Shown one piece after another: positions 35,645-44,822 of a stretch of DNA of 62,931 bases. The stretch comes from Streptobacillus canis. GTDB taxonomy: Bacteria; Fusobacteriota; Fusobacteriia; Fusobacteriales; Leptotrichiaceae. The stretch's first letter is position 1; the number at the start of each line of letters is the position of its first letter. The stretch spans positions 1 through 62,931 of the forward strand of contig NZ_WOEI01000004.1 in NCBI RefSeq assembly GCF_009733925.1, in the 5' to 3' direction. The position numbers were made by a program, and so were the translations under genes. Under the pieces are notes generated by a model. That model was not told the origin of the DNA, searched no databases, and saw only the letters and a program-made list of their open reading frames with translations.

Positions 35645-36343
35645 CTATTTGCTCATTTCAGATAATAAGATACCTGCAGCTACTGATACATTTAATGAAT
35701 TTATTTCCCCTTTTAAATGTATTTTTAGTATGCTATCACAAGTCTCTCTAACTCTTTTTCTCATTCCTTTACCTTCACTACCTAATACTAAAGCTTTTTT
35801 CTTAGGATAGTTTTCTTCAAAATAGAATTTTTCACCATTAGCTTCAGCACCATATACAAAATATCCATATTTTTGTAGTTTTTCTATAGTATCAGCAATA
35901 TTAGTTACTTGAACTATATCTACATGTTCTATTGCACCTGTAGATGATTTTACTACAGTTTCTGTAACTTTAACATTATTTCTATCTTGCATTATTATTC
36001 CACTAACACCAAAACACTCACAAGATCTAATTATAGCTCCAAAGTTTCTTGGATCTTGTATTTGGTCAAGTATTACTATAGTTGATTCTTCTTTCATTAA
36101 TTCTTTTTCTAAAAATTCAACAAAATCAACATAATAATCATATTCTGAAATATATGCTACAACTCCTTGAGAGTTGTCATCTCTTTTATCAGTATAGAAT
36201 ATTTTTAAATTTCTCTTACTTGCAAGTTCTAAAACTTGTTTAATATGAGCTTTATTTATTCCTTTGTATACTTCTAATTTTTCAATAGTAGTCTCACTTT
36301 TTAAAACTTCTATTACAGGATTTATTCCTTTAATTTTTTCCAT
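35645..36343 (-). CDS. rlmB: 23S rRNA (guanosine-2'-O)-methyltransferase, SpoU/RlmB type
   Basis: A 232-aa SPOUT methyltransferase from the ATG at 36343 (MEKIKGINPVIEVLKS), which has GGAGAA upstream; the longer frame is read inside the preceding gene. The N-terminal substrate-binding part is short. The knotted SAM domain shows ILDQIQDPRNFGAIIRSCECFG, LVLGSEGKGM and the last motif IHLKGEINSLNVSVAAGI. It probably methylates a 23S rRNA guanosine, as RlmB/TrmH-like enzymes do; RlmB is the best guess among SpoU proteins. It overlaps the small upstream gene as TAATG. Confidence 0.85.
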   Translation of the reverse strand: MEKIKGINPVIEVLKSETTIEKLEVYKGINKAHIKQVLELASKRNLKIFYTDKRDDNSQGVVAYISEYDYYVDFVEFLEKELMKEESTIVILDQIQDPRNFGAIIRSCECFGVSGIIMQDRNNVKVTETVVKSSTGAIEHVDIVQVTNIADTIEKLQKYGYFVYGAEANGEKFYFEENYPKKKALVLGSEGKGMRKRVRETCDSILKIHLKGEINSLNVSVAAGILLSEMSK

Positions 36344-36534
36344 TATTCTTCTCCTATAAAATCTAACATTAAATATTCTTTCATTATTTCTCTTATTTCT
36401 TCTTCGCAATCTTCTTCTAAATCATAATCAAGATTTTCTATATCTTCATTAATAGTTTTTAGCTTCTTCATCTGTTCTTCTAAAGCTGTGATTGCTTCAT
36501 CTAATTTTTGAATTCTTTTTTCTAATTCATCCAT
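36343..36534 (-). CDS. Small coiled-coil protein, unknown
   Basis: A 63-aa protein rich in Glu/Lys/Leu in a heptad-like spacing (LEKRIQKLDEAITALEEQMK), then an acidic middle (DLEEDCEEE) and a short C-terminus. It has a good Shine-Dalgarno (AGGAG) and its own promoter. Its stop overlaps the rlmB start, so it is translationally coupled. No family recognised. It may be a partner of the methyltransferase or just a small leader gene. Confidence 0.6.
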   Translation of the reverse strand: MDELEKRIQKLDEAITALEEQMKKLKTINEDIENLDYDLEEDCEEEIREIMKEYLMLDFIGEE

Positions 36535-36551
36535 AAAAACTCCTACTTTTA

Positions 36552-36581
36552 ATTATACTTTAGTTTATATTCTATTGTCAA
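36552..36581 (-). promoter_or_regulatory. Promoter of the coiled-coil/rlmB/leuS operon
   Basis: TTGACA (36576-36581), 18-nt spacer, TATAAT (36552-36557) on the minus strand. Both boxes are perfect consensus. Confidence 0.8.
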
Positions 36582-36591
36582 TTATTTAGAA

Positions 36592-37806
36592 TTACTTTTT
36601 CTGATATTCTCTAAAACAAGTAGGTGTCATATTCTTATTCTTTTTAAAATTATTATTAAATGACTTAATGTTGTTATATCCTACTTCAAAACAAATATCA
36701 ATTATAGGGATTTCAGTGTTAATTAGTAATTCACATGCTTTATTTATTCTAATATGATTTAAATAAGTACTAAAGTTTCTATCTACATATGATAATAGTA
36801 GTTTATTAATTTTAGTTTCTGATAAATTATATTTTTTAGATATTTGTTCTAGGTTAATATCTTGCATGTATTCATTGTTAATATAGTTTATTATATCAAA
36901 TATAATTTTTTTGTCTTCTTCATTAAATGCTGCAAATGATTCTCTATACATATTTCTATATGCAGTAGGAGTCATGTTCTTCTTCATATTCCATATTTTT
37001 GTGATATGTGAGCCATCAACAAAACCTGACATATTTGCTATTTCATCTAAACTCAGATTAGTATATAGTAATAGATCTTCTGTTTTAGAAAGTCTAATCT
37101 TATACAGTAATTCATTAAAAGTTAAATCCGTAAATTCTTCTATATACCTTCTAACTGTTGATTCACTCATAAAAAATATTAGTGCAAGCTTATTTATCGT
37201 AAGTTTTTCATTTGAGTGAGCGTGTATATATTTAATAAGTAGTTGTGCTTCTGAGTATCCAGTTTCATCATTATGACCTATCTTATTACTATTACGAGAT
37301 ATTACAACTAAAAATTCTAAAAATTTAGAAATTATAAATATTTCAGAATAGGCTTCAGCCATAAACTGATCTACACATTCAAGTATATTATCATCTCCTA
37401 TTTCTGCCCTTATCTCTAGAAGTATTTTTTTTATTTTAGTACCTTCTCTACCATCTAAATCTACTTCTCCTAGCTTTTCAATATTGTTGAAAATATCAAT
37501 GTATTCTGGTCTAATATGATTAACTATTCTTGAAATATATGATTTATTATATGAAAAAATCAACACATTTATATTTTTCTTTACTTCAGTAATTTCAGTA
37601 GTACTCCATGGACTTATACTAATTAAACTATTTTCCTTAATAGTATATTCAACTTCATTTAGTTTTATTTTTCCAATACCTGAAACAACAAAAGCAAATC
37701 TATGTGTTGTATGTATAGTCTTATCACCTATCTCGTCTATTAACTTAGTCACTATGCTTACAGCCCTTTTTGACTGATTGAAAGTGTTGTCACTAAAATA
37801 TCCCAT
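36592..37806 (-). CDS. AraC-family regulator with two DNA-binding modules
   Basis: A 404-aa protein. Residues 1-170 form a cupin-like sensor region (RFAFVVSGIGKIKLNEVEYTI, then a helical part). A first AraC DNA-binding module follows at about 188-283 (KLTINKLALIFFMSESTVRR, then SGFVDGSHITKIWNMKKNMTP). A second lies at about 305-402 (INLEQISKKYNLSETKINKL, then CFEVGYNNIKSFNNNFKKN). Each module keeps both helix-turn-helix units and the Met-Thr-Pro end. Doubling of the module is unusual for the family. It is transcribed divergently from xpt with its own promoter. Target and effector unknown; a divergent xpt or the nearby fucO could be regulated. Confidence 0.85.
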   Translation of the reverse strand: MGYFSDNTFNQSKRAVSIVTKLIDEIGDKTIHTTHRFAFVVSGIGKIKLNEVEYTIKENSLISISPWSTTEITEVKKNINVLIFSYNKSYISRIVNHIRPEYIDIFNNIEKLGEVDLDGREGTKIKKILLEIRAEIGDDNILECVDQFMAEAYSEIFIISKFLEFLVVISRNSNKIGHNDETGYSEAQLLIKYIHAHSNEKLTINKLALIFFMSESTVRRYIEEFTDLTFNELLYKIRLSKTEDLLLYTNLSLDEIANMSGFVDGSHITKIWNMKKNMTPTAYRNMYRESFAAFNEEDKKIIFDIINYINNEYMQDINLEQISKKYNLSETKINKLLLSYVDRNFSTYLNHIRINKACELLINTEIPIIDICFEVGYNNIKSFNNNFKKNKNMTPTCFREYQKK

Positions 37807-37850
37807 TTTTCACCCACAACTTTCCTTATAATAACTGCACATTTACCTAT

Positions 37851-37879
37851 ATTATACCCTTAGTTTACTACATTTTCAA
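37851..37879 (-). promoter_or_regulatory. Promoter of the AraC-family gene
   Basis: TTGAAA (37874-37879), 17-nt spacer, TATAAT (37851-37856) on the minus strand, 44 nt before the ATG. Confidence 0.8.
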
Positions 37880-37918
37880 CGTTAAGTATATACAAAATGA
37901 GAAAAATTTAAAAAAAAG

Positions 37919-37947
37919 TAGTAATTTTGTAAAAAAAATGCTAATAT
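37919..37947 (+). promoter_or_regulatory. Weak extended -10 promoter of xpt
   Basis: TGCTAATAT (37939-37947) with a poor -35 (TAGTAA at 37919-37924). The leader is only about 20 nt, with no room for a purine riboswitch. A poor -35 suits an activator site, possibly for the divergent AraC-type protein. Confidence 0.35.
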
Positions 37948-37975
37948 ATATGAAAAATAAATAAGGGAGATACTT

Positions 37976-38545
37976 ATGGATAGTTTAAAAGAAAAAATAT
38001 TAAAAGAAGGAACTTTAAAACCAAATAACATTTTAAAAGTAGATTCATTTTTAAATCATCAAATTGATGTAGCTTTCATGAATGAAATAGGAAAAGAATT
38101 TAAAAGAATATTCTCAAATGTTAAAGTAGATAAAATAGTTACTATAGAAGCTTCAGGTATTGCAATTGCATGTATAGCTTCACAATATTTTGATCATGTC
38201 CCTGTAATTTTTGCAAAGAAAACAGAATCTAAAAATTTAAGTGATGATGTATATAAATCAAAAGTATATTCATATACTAAAGGTAGAGAATATGATATCA
38301 TGTTATCTAAAAGTTATGTAAAAGAAAATGAAAATATATTAGTAATAGATGATTTCTTAGCAAATGGTGCTGCAGCTTTAGGATTAATAGATTTATTAAG
38401 ACAAGCTAATGCAAATATCGTAGGTATAGGAATAGTTATTGAAAAATCATTCCAAGTTGGTGCAGAAAGAATAGAAAAAGAAGGTATAAGATTAGAATCA
38501 CTTGCTAGAATTAAGTCTTTAGATGGATGTATAGAATTTAAGTAG
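37976..38545 (+). CDS. xpt: Xanthine phosphoribosyltransferase
   Basis: A 189-aa enzyme turning xanthine (and some guanine) into XMP with PRPP. The opening [18 protein letters not shown] and [11 protein letters not shown] are diagnostic of the Xpt family. The PRPP motif is [17 protein letters not shown] at about 121-137, with the FLANG variant specific to Xpt. The Shine-Dalgarno is GGGAG, 6 nt from the ATG. It ends with a terminator that uses its own stop codon. No pbuX gene follows, unlike in Bacillus. Confidence 0.95.
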   Translation: MDSLKEKILKEGTLKPNNILKVDSFLNHQIDVAFMNEIGKEFKRIFSNVKVDKIVTIEASGIAIACIASQYFDHVPVIFAKKTESKNLSDDVYKSKVYSYTKGREYDIMLSKSYVKENENILVIDDFLANGAAALGLIDLLRQANANIVGIGIVIEKSFQVGAERIEKEGIRLESLARIKSLDGCIEFK

Positions 38546-38563
38546 AGGTAACTCTACTTTTTT
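38541..38563 (+). terminator. Terminator of xpt
   Basis: AGTAGAG / CTCTACT (38541-38547 and 38552-38558), loop GTAA, followed by T6. It overlaps the xpt stop. Confidence 0.85.
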
Positions 38564-38668
38564 ATTTAGTTAATTAACTAACCTATTTATAATAGTAGTA
38601 AAACGTTGGTTTATACCAGTTGTTAAAAAAGGTGTAAAATATCTAAAGTATTTTTATTATAAAAAAAT

Positions 38669-38697
38669 TTGTTTTATTATCATTTTCGCATTATATT
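38669..38697 (+). promoter_or_regulatory. Promoter of fucO
   Basis: TTGTTT (38669-38674), 17-nt spacer, TATATT (38692-38697). It is followed by a 40-nt leader with AAAGGA. No clear Rex-type operator was recognised, though the long upstream gap (38.57-38.67 kb) could hold one. Confidence 0.65.
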
Positions 38698-38739
38698 ATT
38701 TATATAAGCTAAATTAGCATTAGAAAGGATGATTATTAA

Positions 38740-39888
38740 ATGAAAAGACTGATTTTAAATGAAACTTCTTATTTTGGAAAAGGTGCAATAGAAGCAATAG
38801 TTCCAGAATTTAAAAAACGTGGATTTAAAAAAGCTGCAGTTATCACAAGTGATGACTTAGTAGAATTAGGACTTGCTGGTAAAGTTACTGCTTTACTTGA
38901 CGAAGCTGGAATTGACTATGAAGTATTTGGAAAAATAGTTCCAAACCCAACAGTTAAAAACGTTAAAGACGGTGTTGAGTTCGTTAAAAATTGTAAAGCT
39001 GACTGTATAATTACTGTAGGTGGAGGATCTCCTATGGATACAGCTAAAGCAATTGCAATCATCATTACTAACCCTGAATTTGAAGATGTATTATCTCTAG
39101 AAGGTGTTGCAGATACTAAAAAACCTTGTTTACCAATACTTGCAGTTCCTACTACATCAGGAACAGCTGCTGAAGTTACAATTAACTATGTAATTACAGA
39201 TGAAGATAGAAATAGAAAATTCGTTTGTGTTGACCCACACGATATACCAATAGTAGCATTTGTTGATAGCGATATGATGGCTAAAATGCCTGCATCACTT
39301 GCAGCAGCAACAGGAATGGATGCTATGACTCATGCTATAGAAGGATATATAACTAAAGGTGCATGGGAAATGACAGATATGATGCATATTAAAGCTATAG
39401 AAATAGTTGGAAGATCATTAAGAGATTCAGTTAAAGGTTGTGAAAAATGTAGAGAAGATATGGCTCTAGCGCAATATATAGCTGGTATGGGATTCTCTAA
39501 CGTAGGACTTGGATTAGTTCACGCTATGGCTCACCCATTAAGTGCTTGGTATGATACTCCACATGGTGTTGCATGTGCTTCATTATTACCAACAGTTATG
39601 AAATTTAACAAAGACTTTACTGGAGAAAAATATAGAGATATAGCTAGAGTATTAGGTGTTGCTAACTGGGATACATTAAGCTTAGAAGACGTTAGAAACG
39701 AAGCTTGCTTAGCAGTAGATAAATTATCTAAAGATGTTGGAATACCTGCAACTATATCTGAATTAGGTGTTAAAATGGAAGATATACCTAAGATAGCACA
39801 AGATGCATTTAATGATGTTTGTGCTCCAGGAAACCCTAGAGAAGCTACATTAGAAGAAATAATTGAATTATATAAATCATTAATGTAA
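38740..39888 (+). CDS. fucO: Lactaldehyde reductase/iron-containing alcohol dehydrogenase FucO
   Basis: A 382-aa group III alcohol dehydrogenase reducing aldehydes with NADH. Similarity to E. coli FucO is strong along the whole length: RLILNETSYFGKGA, VGGGSPMDTAKAI (nucleotide binding), FVCVDPHDIP, and iron ligands in GMDAMTHAIEGYITKGAW (Asp/His) and GLVHAMAHPLSAWYDTPHG (His/His). The third-position base use is more C-rich (AAC, TTC) than in neighbours, suggesting high expression. No fucose genes are adjacent, so it may act in general fermentation, for example on lactaldehyde or glycolaldehyde. Confidence 0.93.
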   Translation: MKRLILNETSYFGKGAIEAIVPEFKKRGFKKAAVITSDDLVELGLAGKVTALLDEAGIDYEVFGKIVPNPTVKNVKDGVEFVKNCKADCIITVGGGSPMDTAKAIAIIITNPEFEDVLSLEGVADTKKPCLPILAVPTTSGTAAEVTINYVITDEDRNRKFVCVDPHDIPIVAFVDSDMMAKMPASLAAATGMDAMTHAIEGYITKGAWEMTDMMHIKAIEIVGRSLRDSVKGCEKCREDMALAQYIAGMGFSNVGLGLVHAMAHPLSAWYDTPHGVACASLLPTVMKFNKDFTGEKYRDIARVLGVANWDTLSLEDVRNEACLAVDKLSKDVGIPATISELGVKMEDIPKIAQDAFNDVCAPGNPREATLEEIIELYKSLM

Positions 39889-39894
39889 TAAAAG

Positions 39895-39918
39895 ACACCC
39901 TCCTAAGAGGGTGTTTTT
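39895..39918. terminator. Bidirectional terminator between fucO and the VWA gene
   Basis: ACACCCTC / GAGGGTGT (39895-39902 and 39907-39914), 4-base loop, T4 after and an A-rich stretch before. Confidence 0.85.
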
Positions 39919-41761
39919 ATTTAAATTCATCTTCAATTATCTTAAATAAATTCTTTATCAAATTATCTATTTTATCACAACGAACCACATTTCTATATAT
40001 GTTTTTTAAATTATGAAAAACTATATCTTCATCTTCATCATCAAGTGCTATCGCTATAATCTTAGTCTCGAAATCTTCTACACTTTTTGCCGAAACTTTA
40101 CTATCTATAATAGCAAAATCTCCAAGATATCCTATATCTTTAGAATCAACATGTGCTGGCATACCATCTGATATCATTATTATTAATTTTTTATCACTCT
40201 CATATTTATCTATATATTTTTTAGCCCATCTAATACTTAACCCTTCCCTAGTTCCATCATCACAATCATAATCAACTATATTGTATTTTTCATTTTTTCT
40301 AGGTTTAAATGAATAAAGTATTTTATGCTCTAGAATATCTTCATGATAAATAGCCCTATGTTTTACTATAGAATGCTTAATTTTACCTTCTAGAACCTCA
40401 TGCAATATTACACTTGATTCTATTGCACCACGCATTAAAGATCCCATCATAGATCCAGAATTATCTATCATTAATATAATTGATAGATTATCAAATTTTC
40501 TTGTCTCTACATTTTTACCCCAAATTCTATTCTTTATATCAAACATTCTTTTAGAATTAATATTACTTCCAAATAGTTTTTTATCTTCATATTCCACACT
40601 ATCTAATTTTAATAGTGTTTCTATTCTTTTCCTATATTTATTTATTTGCATTCTATTTCTTCTACAGATATTTAAATATTCTTCCTTATTTCTAAAGTCA
40701 ATTTTAGGATAAATCTCTTTAATATCAATATTTTTATGTACGTTAGCTAGTGAAAACTTCATTCCCTTTTCTATAAATATCTTTTCCCTATACTCGTTTA
40801 TAATCCTTATAGTTTCTTCTGCATCTTCGTCAAATTCTATCATAGTAACTTCTCCTGGTCCATCAATGATGAAGAAGATATCTCCATCTGGTTCAATAGG
40901 ATTATTACTAAAATAGTCTTCTTTTTTTAATTCTTTAGTAAAATCACCTGTGAATTCTTTTAATCTATTTGTAATTTCTTCAATTTCTTTTTCACTACAT
41001 TCATCAATTAAGTCTTTCAATATTTCTAATACTTCAACTGAATAATCATATCTTCTTCTAAAATTTTTTTCAACTACCGCTTTATGATATATAGGAATGA
41101 TTTTATCAGTATATTCTTTAATTTCTTCATTCTCCATAACTTCGAAATATGGGTAAATGAATCTTGAAAATACATAGGATAATATTAATTGCAATTTAAT
41201 ACATGCAGGACTTAATTTAATCCCTTCAATTTCATTTTCTATTTCTTCTGGTAATTCTTCTTTTTCTTCTTTGTATAAGTCTGAATAAAGCATTAATAAT
41301 CTTAAGAAATCAATATATTTTCTAATTCCATCATATACAAATTTCCCTATATTTTCTATATATACATCTTCTATTGCATTATCTATTATCTTTAAAACTG
41401 AAAAATATTTATTATTATTCTCAAACCTCTTATCCATTGTAATTAAAGAAGGAAATTTACTGTACAATATATGTAATGATTCATGTATATTTATACATCT
41501 AGTAATTAATTTTAATGATTCTAATTCGTCATTTACATTAAATGAGTTTTTAAGCATAAATTCATTTACTTTTTGTAATGCTACTTTATTCTTATACATA
41601 TTTTTTAATGTTGGATCTATTACTATATTTTTACCATCAGTGAATGCCATGTTACACTTTTTAAATACTAGATTAATATTATTCTTCTCTGTAAATATTC
41701 TAGCAAATTCTTTTTCTAAATTAGAGTTTTTGCTATTAAAAAATTGTTTTACAACATGCAT
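39917..41761 (-). CDS. Zincin-like/VWA-domain protein, partner of a MoxR-type ATPase
   Basis: A 614-aa soluble protein from the ATG at 41761 (GGAAG upstream); a TTG at 41773 would overlap the ATPase gene. N-terminal domain: a HExxH motif, HESLH at about 93-97, with a downstream acidic pair in NAIEDVYIE (131-136) that could supply the third zinc ligand as in CobT/NorD-like proteins. A long helical middle follows. The C-terminal VWA domain (about 425-610) has an intact metal-ion site DNSGSM (433-438) and a later ISDGMP. No signal peptide. The pair with the upstream AAA+ gene matches the MoxR/VWA arrangement used for cofactor insertion or complex remodelling. The client is unknown. Confidence 0.75.
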   Translation of the reverse strand: MHVVKQFFNSKNSNLEKEFARIFTEKNNINLVFKKCNMAFTDGKNIVIDPTLKNMYKNKVALQKVNEFMLKNSFNVNDELESLKLITRCINIHESLHILYSKFPSLITMDKRFENNNKYFSVLKIIDNAIEDVYIENIGKFVYDGIRKYIDFLRLLMLYSDLYKEEKEELPEEIENEIEGIKLSPACIKLQLILSYVFSRFIYPYFEVMENEEIKEYTDKIIPIYHKAVVEKNFRRRYDYSVEVLEILKDLIDECSEKEIEEITNRLKEFTGDFTKELKKEDYFSNNPIEPDGDIFFIIDGPGEVTMIEFDEDAEETIRIINEYREKIFIEKGMKFSLANVHKNIDIKEIYPKIDFRNKEEYLNICRRNRMQINKYRKRIETLLKLDSVEYEDKKLFGSNINSKRMFDIKNRIWGKNVETRKFDNLSIILMIDNSGSMMGSLMRGAIESSVILHEVLEGKIKHSIVKHRAIYHEDILEHKILYSFKPRKNEKYNIVDYDCDDGTREGLSIRWAKKYIDKYESDKKLIIMISDGMPAHVDSKDIGYLGDFAIIDSKVSAKSVEDFETKIIAIALDDEDEDIVFHNLKNIYRNVVRCDKIDNLIKNLFKIIEDEFK

Positions 41762-41763
41762 AA

Positions 41764-43302
41764 TTACTTCCAATCGAATATTTTTATACTACTTCTAATA
41801 GTCTTTTCAAAATATTCATCACCTTTTGCAATTGGTATAATGGTTTTTTCAGCTGCATCAACATAACCTTCATATTTTGCCAGTCTAACCCAGTTTTCTA
41901 AATTTCTTGCTGATATTACAAAATCAAGTTCATCTTTCTTTATTCTCTTTAAAATTTTATTATATACTGTTATTACTTTATCAACTTTGGGCTCACATTC
42001 TGGTACTCTTTTAATCAGCATTCTTCTAATATCTTCTTTACTTAATTCATCCATTTCAACTATAATATTAAACCTGTTATATAACGCTTGGTTTAATTCT
42101 TTAGTTCCATAGTATCCTCTATTCATAGTAGCTAAAAATCTAAAGTTTTTATGTCTTCTTACAACTTCTCCATTATCTAATCTTACAAAACCATTATCAT
42201 CCAATAATGAATTTAAAAAAGCTAAATATTGAGGCTTAGCAAAATTTATCTCTTCAAATACTACCATACCACCATATCTTATTGCTTTTGTTACATAGGT
42301 TTCATAAAATATTATCTTATCATCTTTTGGTATATACTTACCTAGTATAAATTCATCTAAATTTTCACTACAGTTAATAACTTCCATTAATGGCATATTA
42401 ATATTTTGTGCAATAAGTTTTGCTGACATAGTTTTACCAGTTCCTGCAGGACCTGTAAGTAACATAGAAATACTATCTCCACTACTAATAGCATTACATG
42501 TTTTTCTTAATTTTTTAGGTATAATAAACTCTGCAGGAAGGTTTGGTACTAGTTCCAAATATTCTTCATTAAATTCTTTATTATCATATTTTATTATTAC
42601 TGATAATTCTTCCTCTAGCTCTACTTCATTTTCTTTTTCTATATCTTGAATACCAAAATACAATAATTCAAAAGTATTATCAGAAAACTCAACTTCATTT
42701 TTAACACTATTTTCATATAGCTGTTGATAGTTATAGTCATTATTTTTATTGTTTTGATAAATTATTTCTTCTAGTTTAACAAAATTTTCTATATTTCTAG
42801 AAAATACAAATTCATCAAAAAGTTCTCTATATTCAGCATTACTATGATATTCAAATATAATATGACATAAATTTTCTAAAAAATTACGCATATATGAATC
42901 AATTATACTTTCATCACTAATATATTCTCCAAATGTATCTAAAAACCCTATTTCCATACTTTTTGTAATATTCGAATAGTAGAATGTAAATTTTTCTATT
43001 TCAGTATCAATTATTCTTTCAAAATGCCAATCACTAAATATTTTAATATATCCATCTATTTCATTTTCACTAATATATATTTTCCCATATTTTTGATTTA
43101 TTTTAATGTAATCAATATAGTCTGCTAAAAATATTACCGCCTCTGAAATAGACTGTGATAATGACGTTTTATTTGGATAAGCTTGATTTCTTGGATCAAC
43201 ATATATATTTGTTACATCATCTAAATGCCTTTTACCAAAACCCTTATATATTTTATTATCATTTCTTGATAATCTAAATGATTTTTTAAATGAATTTGAC
43301 AT
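41764..43302 (-). CDS. MoxR-like AAA+ ATPase (AAA_5 type)
   Basis: A 512-aa protein. Residues 1-255 are an uncharacterised, acidic N-terminal region with many Tyr/Ile. The AAA+ core follows: Walker A GPAGTGKT (284-291), a Walker B variant MVVFEEIN (346-353, with Glu where Asp is usual), sensor 1 TMNRGYYG and an arginine finger at LYNRF (410-411). This matches MoxR/dynein-related AAA_5 ATPases such as NorQ/CbbQ. Those are ring ATPases that act with VWA partners; here the VWA gene follows immediately. A promoter and a GAGGTGAT ribosome site precede it. The large N-terminal extension is not seen in the classic short CbbQ/NorQ proteins. Confidence 0.8.
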   Translation of the reverse strand: MSNSFKKSFRLSRNDNKIYKGFGKRHLDDVTNIYVDPRNQAYPNKTSLSQSISEAVIFLADYIDYIKINQKYGKIYISENEIDGYIKIFSDWHFERIIDTEIEKFTFYYSNITKSMEIGFLDTFGEYISDESIIDSYMRNFLENLCHIIFEYHSNAEYRELFDEFVFSRNIENFVKLEEIIYQNNKNNDYNYQQLYENSVKNEVEFSDNTFELLYFGIQDIEKENEVELEEELSVIIKYDNKEFNEEYLELVPNLPAEFIIPKKLRKTCNAISSGDSISMLLTGPAGTGKTMSAKLIAQNINMPLMEVINCSENLDEFILGKYIPKDDKIIFYETYVTKAIRYGGMVVFEEINFAKPQYLAFLNSLLDDNGFVRLDNGEVVRRHKNFRFLATMNRGYYGTKELNQALYNRFNIIVEMDELSKEDIRRMLIKRVPECEPKVDKVITVYNKILKRIKKDELDFVISARNLENWVRLAKYEGYVDAAEKTIIPIAKGDEYFEKTIRSSIKIFDWK

Positions 43303-43319
43303 ATTATCACCTCATTTTT

Positions 43320-43347
43320 ATTATACCTCAAAAAATATATTTTTAAA
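43320..43347 (-). promoter_or_regulatory. Promoter of the MoxR/VWA operon
   Basis: TTTAAA (43342-43347), 16-nt spacer, TATAAT (43320-43325) on the minus strand, just past the rplQ terminator. Confidence 0.55.
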
Positions 43348-43348
43348 C

Positions 43349-43376
43349 AAAAAAAATCGCATTAGCGATTTTTTTC
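43349..43376 (-). terminator. Terminator of the ribosomal protein/rpoA operon
   Basis: ATCGC/GCGAT (43356-43360 and 43365-43369) extended by A/T pairs, loop ATTA, then T8 on the minus strand. Confidence 0.85.
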
Positions 43377-43382
43377 TATTTA

Positions 43383-43760
43383 TTAAACTAACTCTATAAT
43401 TGCAAGTTCAGCTGAGTCTCCTCTTCTTACGTCAGTTTTGATGATTCTTGTGTAACCACCATTTCTTTCAGTATATCTTGGAGCTATTTCTTTACAAACT
43501 TTTGCAGTTGCTTCTTCGTTTCTTAAGAAAGCAAATACTTGTCTATATATATGTACTGCTTTTGCTTTATCGTCATTAGCTAAGTTATATTTTTTACCTA
43601 AAGTAATCATTTTTTCAACGAACTTTCTTAACTCTTTAGCACGAGTTACAGTAGTTTCGATTTGCTCAGCGTTAATTAAAGATATTGTCATATTCTTCAT
43701 CATTGCTAATCTATGATCACTTCTTCTTCCTAATTTTCTATATGATTTTCTGTGATTCAT
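43383..43760 (-). CDS. rplQ: 50S ribosomal protein L17
   Basis: A 125-aa protein with the conserved opening [20 protein letters not shown]. It is last in the infA-rpmJ-rpsM-rpsK-rpsD-rpoA-rplQ string, the usual order. Shine-Dalgarno AGGAGG is 8 nt upstream. Nothing odd. Confidence 0.98.
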   Translation of the reverse strand: MNHRKSYRKLGRRSDHRLAMMKNMTISLINAEQIETTVTRAKELRKFVEKMITLGKKYNLANDDKAKAVHIYRQVFAFLRNEEATAKVCKEIAPRYTERNGGYTRIIKTDVRRGDSAELAIIELV

Positions 43761-43799
43761 AAAAAATTTGTCCTCCTATCTTACTTAAAATCCGGTATT

Positions 43800-44768
43800 C
43801 TATTCTTCTGATGAAGACATTTCATAACCATATTCTTTCATTTTTTCAATTATTTCTTTTGCAGATTTATTACCTAAGTTTTTGATCTTTTTAAGATCTT
43901 CTTTAGTAAGTTTGATTAATTCACCTATAGTATTTATTTCTACTTTTTTAAGGCAGTTATATGAACGTATAGTTAATCCTAATTCTTCAATCTTAGTATC
44001 TTCTACAAGTGATGGTTGAGAATCATTTGAAGCTTCAACTTCTAATTCTTCTTCTGCTCTAAATTTAGCCATTGCAGTTCCTATGTTTGCAAATGGTTTA
44101 GTGTGAATATTAATTAATTCAACTGCATAAGATAATGCATCATGAATATCAATACTTCCATCAGTTGTAACTGTTAAAGTTAATTTGTCATAATTTGTTA
44201 CACGTCCCACCATAGTATCTTCTACTTGATAACTTACTTTTCTAATAGGTGTATATATTGCATCAACAGCAAGGAAATCTGCTTCCCAACCTGTAGTGTT
44301 AATCTCATCAGATACTACAAATCCTTCTCCAGAGTCTACTATAAATTCCATATCTATAGCTCTCTTAGTAGTAATTGTTGCAATTACTTGATCAGGATTT
44401 ATTATAGTTATTCCTGCATCAGGAATGATATCCGCAGCTGTAATTACTTTTGGTCCTACAACTGATAATTTCATTCTTTTTTCAACAGGTTCATCTAGTT
44501 CTACTACTATTTCTTTTATATTTAATACTATATCCGTAACTGCTTCTTTAACTCCTTCTATCATTGAAAATTCATTTAAAACACCATCTATTCTTACACC
44601 TTTAATTGCAGAACCAGGTATTGATGATAAAAGTACTCTTCTTAAAGCATTACCTATAGTATTTCCATAACCTCTATATAGTGGCTCTAATGTGTATTTA
44701 GCACTGTATTGGTCAATTTTCTCTTCTGTAAGCTTAATGTTTTTTGCTATCTTCTCAATATTTAACAA
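43800..44768 (-). CDS. rpoA: RNA polymerase alpha subunit
   Basis: A 322-aa subunit. The N-terminal assembly domain has EPLYRGYGNTIGNALRRVLL at about 27-46 and SIPGSAIKG. A linker follows (EELEVEASNDSQPS), then the C-terminal domain with LTIRSYNCLKKVEINTIGEL and the helix-hairpin motif IKNLGNKSAKEI, which contacts UP elements and activators. Full length. It lies 39 nt upstream of rplQ. Confidence 0.98.
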   Translation of the reverse strand: MLNIEKIAKNIKLTEEKIDQYSAKYTLEPLYRGYGNTIGNALRRVLLSSIPGSAIKGVRIDGVLNEFSMIEGVKEAVTDIVLNIKEIVVELDEPVEKRMKLSVVGPKVITAADIIPDAGITIINPDQVIATITTKRAIDMEFIVDSGEGFVVSDEINTTGWEADFLAVDAIYTPIRKVSYQVEDTMVGRVTNYDKLTLTVTTDGSIDIHDALSYAVELINIHTKPFANIGTAMAKFRAEEELEVEASNDSQPSLVEDTKIEELGLTIRSYNCLKKVEINTIGELIKLTKEDLKKIKNLGNKSAKEIIEKMKEYGYEMSSSEE

Positions 44769-44822
44769 GATAAACCAACTCCCTTATATAGAATTTTATC
44801 AATAATCTAATAATATCAATTA

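Noticed and set aside
37920..37975. Purine riboswitch before xpt
   Set aside because: The leader from the only visible -10 is about 20 nt, and no conserved riboswitch core could be found.
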